64,000 nt of DNA from Chitinophaga varians (GTDB lineage Bacteria > Bacteroidota > Bacteroidia > Chitinophagales > Chitinophagaceae). Shown here piece by piece: positions 51,777 through 60,770 of this stretch (position 1 is its first letter; every line of letters starts with the position of its first letter). Below the pieces are notes generated by a model, which saw only the letters and a program-made list of their open reading frames with translations, was not told where the DNA came from and ran no database searches. The position numbers and the translations under genes are program-made. The stretch covers positions 1,488,001-1,552,000 of the forward strand of contig NZ_JABAIA010000003.1 of NCBI RefSeq assembly GCF_012641275.1, written 5' to 3'.

Positions 51777-52712
51777 TTATACCAGTTCTTGTTTTTTGCC
51801 TGCCAGCAGGTACAGGGCGGCCATTCTCACAGCCACGCCGTTTTCCACCTGGTCGAGGATGATGGACTGACCGGAATCTGCCACATCGGAATCCAGTTCC
51901 ACGCCGCGGTTGATCGGGCCGGGGTGCATGATCAGGATTTCCTTGTTGAGACTGTCCAGCAGCTGGCGATTAACACCGTAGGCCAGTGAATATTCGCGGA
52001 GGGAAGAGAACAGCGGCGTGTTCTGTCTTTCCAGCTGAATACGGAGCACATTGGCCACATCGCACCATTGCAGCGCTTCGCGGATATTGTAGCTCACGTT
52101 CACGCCGAGGGCGGCAGCCATATGTTTGGGAATGAGTGTAGGCGGACCTACCACGGTCACTTCAGCACCGAGTTTTTTCAGGCAGTAAATATTGGACAGC
52201 GCCACGCGGGAGTGCATAATATCGCCGCAGATGGCGACCTTCTTACCTTCCACCGTACCGAGCTTTTCCCGAATGGAAAAAGCGTCCAGCAGCGCCTGTG
52301 TGGGATGTTCGTTGATACCGTCGCCGGCATTCAGGATGGGCACCTGGATATGGCGCGACAGGAAATGCGGCGCACCGCTGGCCGAATGGCGCATCACCAC
52401 CACGTCCACTTTCATGGACAGGATGTTGTTGACCGTATCGATCAGCGTCTCTCCTTTTGACACCGAGGAACCGGAAGCGGAGAAATTGATAGTATCTGCG
52501 CCCAGCCTCTTTTCCGCCAGTTCAAAAGAAATGCGGGTACGGGTTGAGTTCTCAAAAAATAAATTAACGATGGTAGTATCGCGCAGCGTGGGAACTTTTT
52601 TAATCGGCCTTTGTAAAACCTCCTTAAACTGGTCGGCGGTTTGAAAAATAAGTTCTATATCCTGGCGCTGCAGATCGCGAATTCCGAGTAAGTGTTTTAC
52701 AGAAAGTGACAT
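51777..52712 (-). CDS. pyrB: Aspartate carbamoyltransferase catalytic subunit
   Basis: PyrB makes carbamoyl-aspartate in pyrimidine synthesis. The 311-aa protein has FFENSTRTRISFELAEKRLGADTINF, the carbamoyl phosphate site, plus VVVMRHSASGAPHFLS, NAGDGINEHPTQALLDAFSI and ILIMHPGPINRGVELDSDVAD. It lies 50 bp downstream of pyrR and is probably co-transcribed. Confidence 0.96.
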   Translation of the reverse strand: MSLSVKHLLGIRDLQRQDIELIFQTADQFKEVLQRPIKKVPTLRDTTIVNLFFENSTRTRISFELAEKRLGADTINFSASGSSVSKGETLIDTVNNILSMKVDVVVMRHSASGAPHFLSRHIQVPILNAGDGINEHPTQALLDAFSIREKLGTVEGKKVAICGDIMHSRVALSNIYCLKKLGAEVTVVGPPTLIPKHMAAALGVNVSYNIREALQWCDVANVLRIQLERQNTPLFSSLREYSLAYGVNRQLLDSLNKEILIMHPGPINRGVELDSDVADSGQSIILDQVENGVAVRMAALYLLAGKKQELV

Positions 52713-52762
52713 TAATGTGCAAATATAAAGGGTGAAATCTGAATTGAAAAATCCGGTTTATG

Positions 52763-53293
52763 TTAATCAACCAGAATAACTTCATCTTTCCCATCTCTTT
52801 GCTCCCATAATACCCTTACTTTCTGAGAAATAAGAGCATCGATGGTGCGCCCGGTATAATCGGGCTGAATGGGCAGCTGACGGCTGAAACGGCGGTCTAT
52901 CAACGCCAGAAGTTCTACCGAAGCCGGCCTGCCGAAGTCGAGCATGGCATCCAGTGCCGAACGGATGGTCCGGCCTGTATACAACACGTCGTCTATCAGC
53001 ACCACCTTTTTATTTTCTATGGAGAAATTAATGTTGGTCTCGCTGGGCACATGCAAAGTTTTGCCTTTGTTGTAATCGTCCCTGTAAAATGTAATATCCA
53101 GTTTGCCGTAATGGATAATGGTGCCGGGCAACAGCTTCTTCAGTGTTTCATAAATCCTGTCCCCAAGATAGATGCCGCGTGGCTGCAACCCTATCAGTAC
53201 CGTGTTTTCAAACTGCAAATGATTCTCGATCAGCTGATGGCAAAGTCTGTCTATCGTAATAGCCAGCTGTTTACCGTTTAGTATGGTTTTCAA
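52763..53293 (-). CDS. pyrR: Bifunctional pyr operon regulator / uracil phosphoribosyltransferase
   Basis: The 176-aa protein has the PRPP motif VVLIDDVLYTGRTIRSALDAMLDF, and VLIGLQPRGIYLGDRI and IDALISQKVRVLWEQRDGKDEVIL typical of PyrR. It can regulate pyrimidine genes or salvage uracil. No ATG is at the start; TTG 53293 is used. It stands before pyrB. I see no obvious antiterminator structure in the 50-bp gap, so regulatory action on this operon is unproven. Confidence 0.92.
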   Translation of the reverse strand: MKTILNGKQLAITIDRLCHQLIENHLQFENTVLIGLQPRGIYLGDRIYETLKKLLPGTIIHYGKLDITFYRDDYNKGKTLHVPSETNINFSIENKKVVLIDDVLYTGRTIRSALDAMLDFGRPASVELLALIDRRFSRQLPIQPDYTGRTIDALISQKVRVLWEQRDGKDEVILVD

Positions 53294-53313
53294 AACAATA
53301 CGCTTTTAAGTGC

Positions 53314-53344
53314 CAAAAATACGGATTAATGCCACACATAAAAA
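53314..53344 (-). promoter_or_regulatory. Promoter of pyrR-pyrB (TTTT, -7 TATTTTTG)
   Basis: On the minus strand, TTTT is followed after 19 nt by TATTTTTG, a TAnnTTTG match, giving a leader of about 16 nt. Confidence 0.45.
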
Positions 53345-53475
53345 GATGAAAATCATAAAGCAGCTGGATAAATATCACTGACTTTCATTTTTCAGTAGGG
53401 ATAATTCGATTATATAGCAGGAAATTAATATTTAACAGTGTAGTCTTTGGTATTAACTTTCACTTCTAAAACAAC

Positions 53476-53506
53476 AGCGGGAAATTAGTTGCGCTAATTT
53501 CCCGCT
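53476..53506. promoter_or_regulatory. Perfect 13-bp hairpin upstream of the peroxiredoxin gene
   Basis: AGCGGGAAATTAG and CTAATTTCCCGCT are exact inverted copies around TTGCG, 35 bp before the ATG. It lies in the promoter or leader and may be a regulator site, since there is no gene end or T run. Confidence 0.5.
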
Positions 53507-53540
53507 ATCTGTCGTACTTTAGTCGTACCAAAATATTGGT

Positions 53541-54056
53541 ATGAAAACACTCAAGTTAATCATTGCTATGGCCGCCTTCCTTCAATTCTGGGGTTCTTCT
53601 TCCCAGGCCCAAATCAAAGTCGGGGACAAAATCCCGGCTTTCAGCCTGCAGGACCAAAACGGGAAAACCTTCGACGTCAGCACCGTACTGGGCAAGCAGC
53701 CGCTTGTCATCTACTTCTATCCGAAAGATGAAACCAGTGTGTGTACCAAAGAGGCTTGTTCTTTCCGGGATTCCTATCAGGATTTCCAGCATTACGGCGC
53801 CATGGTGATCGGTATCAGCTCCGACAATGTGGCTTCCCACAGAAGTTTTGCCACCCATCATAATCTCCCCTTCACTTTACTCAGTGATCCTAAAAATGAA
53901 GTACGCAAACTGTTTGGTGTGCCTAAAACCTTTGTCATTCCCGGGCGTGTGACTTACGTGGTAGATAAAAAGGGTATTGTGGTGCATGAATTCAACAGCC
54001 TGCGCGACGGGGAAAAACATGTGACAGAATCACTGGAGGCGTTGCGTAAGATGTAA
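53541..54056 (+). CDS. Secreted peroxiredoxin, PrxQ/BCP type
   Basis: This 171-aa protein reduces peroxides. It has a signal peptide (LIIAMAAFLQFWGSSSQAQ), so it works outside the cytoplasm. The thioredoxin-fold motif SVCTKEACSFRDSYQDF contains the peroxidatic and resolving Cys five residues apart, as in atypical 2-Cys PrxQ enzymes. FTLLSDPKNEVRKLFGVPK and YVVDKKGIVVHEFN follow. It is a single-gene unit under the hairpin region. Confidence 0.93.
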   Translation: MKTLKLIIAMAAFLQFWGSSSQAQIKVGDKIPAFSLQDQNGKTFDVSTVLGKQPLVIYFYPKDETSVCTKEACSFRDSYQDFQHYGAMVIGISSDNVASHRSFATHHNLPFTLLSDPKNEVRKLFGVPKTFVIPGRVTYVVDKKGIVVHEFNSLRDGEKHVTESLEALRKM

Positions 54057-54081
54057 TTATTGACCTCCGATGAGGCCCCGG

Positions 54082-54471
54082 TCAAAGCTTGCGCAAATCG
54101 CGAAACGAGGCTATTTCCTCTTTCAGCTGGAACAATTGTATGCTCCAGATCAGCCCCTGTACAAGCGTATAGGCCGTGAGTGCAAGGAAAACAGACAGTT
54201 GGCTGACGTTGCCCAGTTTATCGGCCATCAGTAATATTCTAACCAGGAAAACGGCGGCAAGGCCAAGGAATATAAGCACCTTGGTGCCTTTCTTCTTCAG
54301 TTGCCGGGTGAAATAACCATCATAAGCCTGACTGGCTTCCCGTGCTGCTTCCTGCGGCACATAGCCACCGGCGATCAGTCGCTGTTCCAGATCGGCCACC
54401 CGCCATTGTTTATGATGTTCCGAGAAATACTGTTGTACGATAGTGCTGCCTGCTTCTTTTCCTGTCTCCAT
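54082..54471 (-). CDS. Hypothetical membrane protein, 129 aa
   Basis: The N-terminal 50 residues are charged and helical (YFSEHHKQWRVADLEQRLIAGGYVPQEAAREASQAY), resembling a small DNA- or protein-binding helical domain. Two hydrophobic helices (VLIFLGLAAVFLVRILLMA and LSVFLALTAYTLVQGLIWSIQLF) follow, with a coiled-coil end. I do not recognise the family. It is convergent with the peroxiredoxin gene, 25 bp away. Confidence 0.65.
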   Translation of the reverse strand: METGKEAGSTIVQQYFSEHHKQWRVADLEQRLIAGGYVPQEAAREASQAYDGYFTRQLKKKGTKVLIFLGLAAVFLVRILLMADKLGNVSQLSVFLALTAYTLVQGLIWSIQLFQLKEEIASFRDLRKL

Positions 54472-54503
54472 GTCTTGTCATTAATTTCAGTTACAAAATA
54501 AGT

Positions 54504-54540
54504 AAAAGGCGATGAATAAATATTCATCGCCTTTTTGTTT
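54504..54540 (-). terminator. Terminator of pruA
   Basis: AAAAGGCGATGAATA pairs with TATTCATCGCCTTTT around AA; on the minus strand T-rich sequence follows. It is 21 bp past the pruA stop. Confidence 0.82.
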
Positions 54541-54560
54541 ATCATGAACATTTGATGTCC

Positions 54561-56192
54561 TTATGCTTCTTTCAGGAACGGGTACCGGTAGTCGGTAGCC
54601 GGAACGAAAGTTTCCTTGATGCTTCTGGCGCTTAACCAACGGTAGAGGTTCAGCATAGAACCGGCTTTGTCGTTGGTACCGGAAGCGCGGGCGCCGCCGA
54701 AAGGCTGCTGGCCTACTACGGCACCGGTAGGTTTGTCGTTGATGTAGAAATTACCGGCGCTGTTCACCAGTTTCCTGGTAGCCAGTTCCACTGCATAACG
54801 GTCCTGCGCGATGATAGCGCCGGTGAGCGCGTACTCGGAGGTGCTGTCTACGGTGCGGATAATGTCTTCGAACTTCTCGCCGTCGTACACGTGGATCGTT
54901 AATACGGGGCCGAAGATTTCTTCGCACATGGTCACGTAGTTAGGATCGGTGGTTTCGATGACGGTAGGCTCGATGAAGTAACCTTCCGTTTTGTTGTAGT
55001 TGCCGCCGGCAATGATTTTAGCCTTCGGATCATTTTTCGCGTTGTCGATGTAGGTAGCGATCTTATCGAAAGAACGTTCATCTATCACCGCGTTGATGAA
55101 GTTGCTGAAGTCTTCTGTGGTGCCCATTTTCATGGTTTTCAGTTCAGCAACCAGTTTGGATTTTATCTGGTCAGCAAGATTGTTTGGTATGTATGCGCGG
55201 GAGGCGGCAGAACATTTCTGGCCCTGGTATTCGAAGGCGCCGCGGGCGAGTGCGGTCACGGCGGTGTCCACATCGGCTGATTTATGGATCAGGACGAAGT
55301 CTTTACCACCGGTTTCACCTACGATACGCGGATAAGTTTTGTATTTGTGGATGTTTTCACCGATTGTTTTCCACATGGTCTGGAATACGCCGGTGGAGCC
55401 GGTGAAGTGGATACCGGCGAAATGCGGGTCTGCGAAGCAGATATCGCCGATCAGCGGGCCGCCGGCGTATACGAGGTTGATAACGCCTTCAGGCAGACCG
55501 GCTTCGATCATGATTTTCATGAATACGCTGGCGGCGAACACCTGTGTGTTCGCGGGTTTCCATACCACTACGTTACCGCACATGGCAGCAGAAGTAGGCA
55601 GGTTACCGGCGATAGCGCTGAAGTTAAAAGGCGTAACGGCCAGTACGAAACCTTCGAGCGGGCGGTATTCCACGCGGTTGTGTGTCAGCGGGGCGCTCAC
55701 CGGTTGCTGACGGTATATTTCACTCAGGAAGTGTACGTTGTAGCGGAGGAAGTCGATCAGTTCGCAGGCGCTGTCGATCTCAGCCTGATAGGCATTTTTA
55801 CTTTGGCCCAGCATGGTGGCCGCGTTCATGTGGTAGCGGTATTTGGTGGCGATCAGGTCGGCAGCGCGCAGGAAGATGCCGGCACGTGTTTCCCAGTCCA
55901 TGTTTGCCCATTTCTCGCGAGCTTCCAGTGCGGCAGTGATAGCTGCTTTTACGTGAGAAGCATCGCCCTGGTGAAAATGACCCAACTTGTGCTTGATTTC
56001 ATGCGGCGGGCGCAGGTCTACCGTATTACCGGTACGAACTTCCTTGCCACCGATATACATCGGAATATCTGCCACTTCAGCTTTAAATGCCGCCAATTGC
56101 TTTTTCAGCGCAGCTCTTTCCGGGGAACCGGGCGCATAACTCAACACGGGCTCGTTAGCAGGTGCTGCGTATTGAAAATATCCTGTATTCAT
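54561..56192 (-). CDS. pruA: 1-pyrroline-5-carboxylate dehydrogenase
   Basis: PruA oxidises glutamate semialdehyde to glutamate in proline and ornithine use. The 543-aa protein has aldehyde dehydrogenase motifs: FNFSAIAGNLPTSAAMCGNVVVWKPA, ETGGKDFVLIHKSADVDTAVTALARGAFEYQGQKCSAASRAYIP with the catalytic Cys in GQKCSA, and EEIFGPVLTIHVYD. The start is ATG 56192; an extension to 56255 would lie inside the prfB terminator. PutA-type proline dehydrogenase is not adjacent. Confidence 0.95.
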   Translation of the reverse strand: MNTGYFQYAAPANEPVLSYAPGSPERAALKKQLAAFKAEVADIPMYIGGKEVRTGNTVDLRPPHEIKHKLGHFHQGDASHVKAAITAALEAREKWANMDWETRAGIFLRAADLIATKYRYHMNAATMLGQSKNAYQAEIDSACELIDFLRYNVHFLSEIYRQQPVSAPLTHNRVEYRPLEGFVLAVTPFNFSAIAGNLPTSAAMCGNVVVWKPANTQVFAASVFMKIMIEAGLPEGVINLVYAGGPLIGDICFADPHFAGIHFTGSTGVFQTMWKTIGENIHKYKTYPRIVGETGGKDFVLIHKSADVDTAVTALARGAFEYQGQKCSAASRAYIPNNLADQIKSKLVAELKTMKMGTTEDFSNFINAVIDERSFDKIATYIDNAKNDPKAKIIAGGNYNKTEGYFIEPTVIETTDPNYVTMCEEIFGPVLTIHVYDGEKFEDIIRTVDSTSEYALTGAIIAQDRYAVELATRKLVNSAGNFYINDKPTGAVVGQQPFGGARASGTNDKAGSMLNLYRWLSARSIKETFVPATDYRYPFLKEA

Positions 56193-56223
56193 TTCCTCAG
56201 ATTTTGTTGGTGTATCTATTAAC

Positions 56224-56270
56224 AAAAAAAGTTTCCGCTGCAAATTTACGGTCAAATTTGCAGCAGAAAC
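56224..56270 (-). terminator. Terminator of prfB
   Basis: GTTTCTGCTGCAAATTT pairs with its inverse across 6 nt (one mismatch) and on the minus strand is followed by TTTTTTTGTT. It lies 25 bp past the prfB stop and excludes the upstream extension of pruA. Confidence 0.9.
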
Positions 56271-56294
56271 CTATTAATTATTTACCTATAATTA

Positions 56295-57390
56295 TCAATT
56301 ATTGTCCTCTTCCTTCTGCATCATCAGGTAAGCCTTGATAAATCCGTTCAGCTCACCGTCCATCACAGGGCCTACGTTACCTACTTCATAGTCGGTGCGG
56401 TGGTCCTTGATCATTTTGTAAGGATGGAACACATAGGAACGTATCTGGGAACCCCATTCGATCTTACGCTTATTGGCGTTGGCAGCGTTTTTCAGCTCCT
56501 CGCGTTTTCTGAGTTCCTCTTCGTACAGGCGTGATTTCAGCATGGTGAGCGCTTTTTCGCGGTTCTCACCCTGTGTACGTGCCTGTTGGCATTCGATAAT
56601 AATGCCGGAAGGGACGTGTTTCAGACGCACGGCTGTTTCCACCTTGTTTACGTTCTGTCCGCCTTTACCACCGGAACGGTAGAATTCCCATTCCAGGTCG
56701 GCAGGATTGACCGCGATCTCGATCGTGTCGTTCACTAACGGGTACACATATACGGAAGCAAAAGAGGTATGCCTGCGGGCGTTGGAGTCGAAAGGGGAAA
56801 TACGTACCAGCCGGTGTACACCGCTTTCCGCTTTCAGGTGCCCATAGGCGAAATCGCCGTCGAACTCCAGGGTAGCTGATTTGATACCGGCGCCATCTCC
56901 GTACTGCGTGTCAATTTCCGAAACTTTCCATCCCTGTTTTTCGCCATACATGCGGTACATACGCAGCAGCATTTCAGCCCAGTCCTGGCTTTCGGTGCCG
57001 CCGGCTCCCGAGTTAATGGTCAATACCGCCGGCATCTCATCTTCCGGCTGGTTCAGGGTGGATTTGAATTCAAGGTCTTCCAAAGCGGTCAATGCAGTGT
57101 TGTAGGCCTGCTCCACCTCTTCTTCCGTAGCCTCTCCTTCTTTAAAGAAATCATTGAGCACGCTGGAGTCTTCGATAGAAGTCTGTACGTTATCGTAGAG
57201 GTCAACCCAATATTTGTTTACCTTGATTTCCTTCAGGATTGAGGTAGCTCTGGCGTTATCATCCCAGAATCCGGGGGCCAGGCTCAGTTGTTTGTCATTT
57301 TCTATTTTAGCTATTCGGTCAGGGACGTTAAAGAAAACCTCCCAGGACATAAAGACGGTCCCTCATAGCTTTAAGTTGCTCTGCTGTCAT
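56295..57390 (-). CDS. prfB: Peptide chain release factor 2, programmed +1 frameshift
   Basis: RF2 ends translation at UGA and UAA. The first frame runs from ATG 57390 for 20 codons ([20 protein letters not shown]) to an in-frame TAA at 57328-57330. Skipping one T continues with [15 protein letters not shown] to a stop at 56295, giving 364 aa, the normal length. The shift site reads CTT TAA C with an SD-like GGAGGT three bases before CTT, as in the autoregulatory RF2 site. The SPF motif ([17 protein letters not shown]) and GGQ ([18 protein letters not shown]) are present. The stop here is UAA instead of the usual UGA. Confidence 0.93.
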
Positions 57391-57396
57391 AGCGGG

Positions 57397-57404
57397 CAAA
57401 TGTA
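57397..57404 (-). promoter_or_regulatory. TACATTTG box close to the prfB start
   Basis: A TAnnTTTG match on the minus strand ends 6 bp before the prfB ATG; if active the leader would be only a few nucleotides. A -33 element is not clear. Confidence 0.25.
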
Positions 57405-57554
57405 TATAAAAATGTGCAATTCTGCTAATATCATCTCAATTCGATTATAGGCTGCTGCGATCCTTTAACATAGCTTTAGCATAATTTTTGCAGCTGGAGC
57501 GGGAATCCACATCGGTAATATTTTAAAATAATATTAAAAAAAGTTCCTATTGCA

Positions 57555-58361
57555 ATGATGGCCTCCCATGAAACCCTTCACTATAAAAACAAGTCGATAT
57601 TCAATACCCTTGCTTTTTTGCTGATGATAGCCACCAATGCGCTGGCATGGCTCCTGCCTATCAACGGCAAACAAACCGGGGAGATATCCGATGAATACCC
57701 CCACATCTTCACGCCACCGGGTTTCACTTTTTCCATTTGGAGCCTTATCTACCTGTCGTTACTTTGTTTTGTGATCTATCAGCTATGGCTGGCTTTCTCG
57801 GGCAAACGTCCGGACGTACTGGCCCGTGTAATGGGCGCCGTCAAGGAGTGGTTCCTCATCAGCTGCGTGGTAAACGCCACCTGGCTGTTTGCCTGGCATT
57901 ATGAACTGATCCCTGTCACCGTCGGACTCATACTGATTTTACTCGCTTCGCTTTTTATCATTCATGTGAACATCGGCATTGGCCGCACTACGGCCAGCAT
58001 GCCTGAAAAGCTGTTCATCCATGTGCCTTTCAGTATTTACCTGGGATGGATCAGCATTGCCACCCTCGCCAATATCACGACCCTGCTGGTATATGCGGGA
58101 TGGACCGGCAGCGTCACCTTCCAGGTATGGTGGACCATCAGCATGATTGCCGTGGGCACACTGATCAGCATACTGATGGTGTTGCGGCGTAACAATATCC
58201 TGCACGCACTGGTGGCAGTATGGGCGTTCTACGGCATCCTGGTCAAACGAAGAGAAGCCGGTGTGACAGAACAACAACCGGTTATTCATTGTTGTGTGAT
58301 TGCCATTGGTATTATCGCGATCGCTATTTCCTGGCATTTGTACAGGAAACCACGATCATAA
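57555..58361 (+). CDS. TspO/MBR-like tryptophan-rich membrane protein
   Basis: This 268-aa protein has seven or eight hydrophobic helices, with FTPPGFTFSIWSLIYLSLLCFVIYQLW near residue 55, matching the PxxxFxxIWxxIY motif of the tryptophan-rich sensory/TspO-related family. It also contains SCVVNATWLFAWHYELI and VPFSIYLGWISIATLAN. It is longer than classic TspO (about 160 aa). Ligand unknown. It is divergent from prfB and 45 bp upstream of pgi. Confidence 0.8.
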   Translation: MMASHETLHYKNKSIFNTLAFLLMIATNALAWLLPINGKQTGEISDEYPHIFTPPGFTFSIWSLIYLSLLCFVIYQLWLAFSGKRPDVLARVMGAVKEWFLISCVVNATWLFAWHYELIPVTVGLILILLASLFIIHVNIGIGRTTASMPEKLFIHVPFSIYLGWISIATLANITTLLVYAGWTGSVTFQVWWTISMIAVGTLISILMVLRRNNILHALVAVWAFYGILVKRREAGVTEQQPVIHCCVIAIGIIAIAISWHLYRKPRS

Positions 58362-58373
58362 AAAGTAAAATAT

Positions 58374-58381
58374 TATTTTTG
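58374..58381 (+). promoter_or_regulatory. Candidate -7 box of pgi (TATTTTTG)
   Basis: A TAnnTTTG match 26 bp before the pgi ATG at 58407. The -33 element is not clear at the usual spacing. Confidence 0.35.
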
Positions 58382-58406
58382 AGGCGCAATTAACTAAAGC
58401 TATTAT

Positions 58407-60062
58407 ATGTTTCCATCTACCAGTCCAGTGGCCACCAAAGCGTGGCAGGCATTATCAAAACATGCCGATGAAATGAAAAAGGTACAAATGCGTGCCTTGT
58501 TTATGGAAGACCAGGAACGTTTTAAAACGTTTTCGCTTCAACTGGAAGACACCCTGTTCGACTATTCCAAGAACCTGATCACTGAAGATACCCGCAGCCT
58601 GCTGCTTTCACTGGCAGATGAGTGCGGGGTGAACACCGCTATCAAGGCCATGTTCGGCGCCGAAAAGATCAACGTTACGGAGAACCGTGCCGTGCTGCAT
58701 ACCGCACTGCGCAACTTCTCCGGCAAACCAGTTATGCTCGACGGCCGTGACGTGATGCCAGACGTACTGGGCGTGCTCAACAAAATGGACCACATCTGCC
58801 GGCAGATACATTCCGGTGAGTGGAAAGGATACACGGGAAAGCCTATACGTTATATCGTTAACATCGGCATCGGCGGCTCCGACCTCGGCCCGGTGATGGT
58901 GACAGAAGCACTGAAACCTTACTGGAAGCCAGGCATACAGCCTCACTTTGTGTCTAACGTGGACGGCACCCATATCGTGGAAACACTGAAACAAGTGACT
59001 CCCGAGGAAACGCTTTTCCTCATTGCGTCCAAAACGTTCACCACACAGGAAACCATGACCAACGCGCACACTGCGCGCAACTGGTTCCTCGAACATGCCA
59101 AAGACGAAAAATTTGTTGCCAAACATTTTGTGGCGTTATCTACCAACGAGAAAGCCGTGACTGCCTTCGGCATCGATCCCAACAACATGTTTGAGTTCTG
59201 GGATTGGGTAGGCGGCCGTTATTCCCTGTGGTCCGCTATTGGTTTGTCCATTGCGCTGACCATCGGTTATGAGCATTTCATTGAACTGCTCAATGGCGCA
59301 CATGCGGCGGACAACCACTTCACACAAACACCTTTGGACCGTAACATACCGGCTATCATGGCGCTGGTTGGCCTTTGGAACGGCAACTTCCTTGGTGCGG
59401 CCACGGAAGCCATCCTGCCTTACGACCAGTACATGCACCGCTTCGCTGCCTACTTCCAGCAGGGCAATATGGAAAGCAACGGCAAACATGTGGACCGCAA
59501 CGGTCAACCCGTGCAGTATGAAACCGGCCCGATCGTTTGGGGTGAACCCGGTACCAACGGCCAACATGCGTTCTATCAGCTGATACACCAGGGTACCCGG
59601 CTTATTCCATGCGATTTTATCGCACCGGCCATCAGCCACAATCCTATCGGCGACCATCACGTAAAACTGCTGTCTAACTTCTTCGCACAAACGGAGGCGC
59701 TCATGAACGGCAAAACGGAAGCGGAAGTGCGGGCGGAACTGCAACAGGCCAATACATCAGCAGAAGAGATCAAACGGGTACTGCCCTATAAGGTATTCAC
59801 CGGCAACCGTCCGTCCAACTCTTTCCTGCTGAAGGAAATCACGCCGCGTTCCCTCGGTATGCTGATCGCTTTCTACGAACACAAGATTTTCGTGCAGGGT
59901 GTTATCTGGAATATCTACAGCTTCGATCAGTGGGGTGTGGAACTGGGTAAACAACTGGCCGGCAAAATTCTTCCGGAGCTGCAAAACGACGACTATGTGT
60001 CTAACCATGACGCCAGTACGAACGGACTGATCAATGCGTTCAAAGCCATGAGAAAACAGTAA
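58407..60062 (+). CDS. pgi: Glucose-6-phosphate isomerase
   Basis: Pgi interconverts glucose 6-phosphate and fructose 6-phosphate. The 551-aa protein shows [31 protein letters not shown], the signature region [19 protein letters not shown] and the catalytic segment [27 protein letters not shown], ending in [16 protein letters not shown]. Length and motifs are normal. It follows the TspO-like gene after 45 bp, with its own -7 box. Confidence 0.97.
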   Translation: MFPSTSPVATKAWQALSKHADEMKKVQMRALFMEDQERFKTFSLQLEDTLFDYSKNLITEDTRSLLLSLADECGVNTAIKAMFGAEKINVTENRAVLHTALRNFSGKPVMLDGRDVMPDVLGVLNKMDHICRQIHSGEWKGYTGKPIRYIVNIGIGGSDLGPVMVTEALKPYWKPGIQPHFVSNVDGTHIVETLKQVTPEETLFLIASKTFTTQETMTNAHTARNWFLEHAKDEKFVAKHFVALSTNEKAVTAFGIDPNNMFEFWDWVGGRYSLWSAIGLSIALTIGYEHFIELLNGAHAADNHFTQTPLDRNIPAIMALVGLWNGNFLGAATEAILPYDQYMHRFAAYFQQGNMESNGKHVDRNGQPVQYETGPIVWGEPGTNGQHAFYQLIHQGTRLIPCDFIAPAISHNPIGDHHVKLLSNFFAQTEALMNGKTEAEVRAELQQANTSAEEIKRVLPYKVFTGNRPSNSFLLKEITPRSLGMLIAFYEHKIFVQGVIWNIYSFDQWGVELGKQLAGKILPELQNDDYVSNHDASTNGLINAFKAMRKQ

Positions 60063-60082
60063 TACAAGGCTATACATAAAAG

Positions 60083-60121
60083 AGAATCGCCCACTGAACA
60101 TTCAGTGGGCGATTCTTTTAT
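60083..60121. terminator. Terminator between pgi and the DUF3276 gene
   Basis: AGAATCGCCCACTGAA pairs perfectly with TTCAGTGGGCGATTCT around CA, followed by TTTTAT on the plus strand and preceded by AAAAG, so it may work both ways. Confidence 0.85.
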
Positions 60122-60181
60122 AACTTAATACGACGGTGATTCCTGCGTTAGTTATTGGTTAATTCATCAGGGGAATCACAT

Positions 60182-60613
60182 TTACCATTTGTCTACCTCG
60201 TCAGCGCTATGTGAAGCCGGGGCGGACGCCGCAATCGGAGCAACAGTGGCAGCTACTTCTGCGGTACGGGTCACCTCAGTATCGCCGTCTGTTTCCTCCT
60301 GGTCTTCCTGCACATAATCGTGATTGTAGGCATCAAAATCAAAATCGGGCATCAACTCAGTTTTAACGTAGTTGATGGTTTCGGTCAGCGCATTCAGGAA
60401 CTTGTTGAAGTCCTCCTTGTACAGGAACACTTTGTGCCTGTCGTAGCCGTTGTCATTAAAACGTTTCTTACTTTCTGTAATGGTCAGAAAGTAATCATTT
60501 CCCCGAGTGGTCTTTACATCAAAGAAGTACGTCCTTCTTTTGCCCGCTTTCAATCGTTTAGAAAAGATGCTATCATTGTTTCTTTCCTGTTGATTGGTGT
60601 TTTCGTACGCCAC
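60182..60613 (-). CDS. DUF3276 (PUR-like) DNA/RNA-binding protein
   Basis: The 143-aa protein has KRLKAGKRRTYFFDVKTTRGNDYFLTITESKKRF and RHKVFLYKEDFNKFLNALTETINYVK, matching DUF3276, a bacterial relative of the PUR-alpha nucleic-acid-binding domain (BpuR-like). The C-terminal tail is acidic then Ala/Pro-rich. Members may act in stress or RNA control; the role here is unknown. Confidence 0.9.
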   Translation of the reverse strand: MAYENTNQQERNNDSIFSKRLKAGKRRTYFFDVKTTRGNDYFLTITESKKRFNDNGYDRHKVFLYKEDFNKFLNALTETINYVKTELMPDFDFDAYNHDYVQEDQEETDGDTEVTRTAEVAATVAPIAASAPASHSADEVDKW

Positions 60614-60662
60614 AGTTGATAGATTTAAGTGTTAACGAATCAAATCCTGTTACAATAAGGAA

Positions 60663-60692
60663 CAAATATACTATTGTTTTACAAATATCAAA
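60663..60692 (-). promoter_or_regulatory. Promoter of the DUF3276 gene (TTTG, -7 TATATTTG)
   Basis: TTTG followed after 18 nt by TATATTTG on the minus strand. This is the best match to the Bacteroidetes promoter in the window, with a leader of about 45 nt. Confidence 0.55.
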
Positions 60693-60770
60693 ATATTTTT
60701 AAATGATTTTGAAAAATCATAAAACAACCCTGTAACAGGCCGTGGCAGAGCTTATACAAGACCGTGATTG

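Noticed and set aside
55284..56222. 312-codon plus-strand frame opposite pruA
   Set aside because: pruA motifs, including the catalytic Cys, are complete on the minus strand; the frame is antisense.
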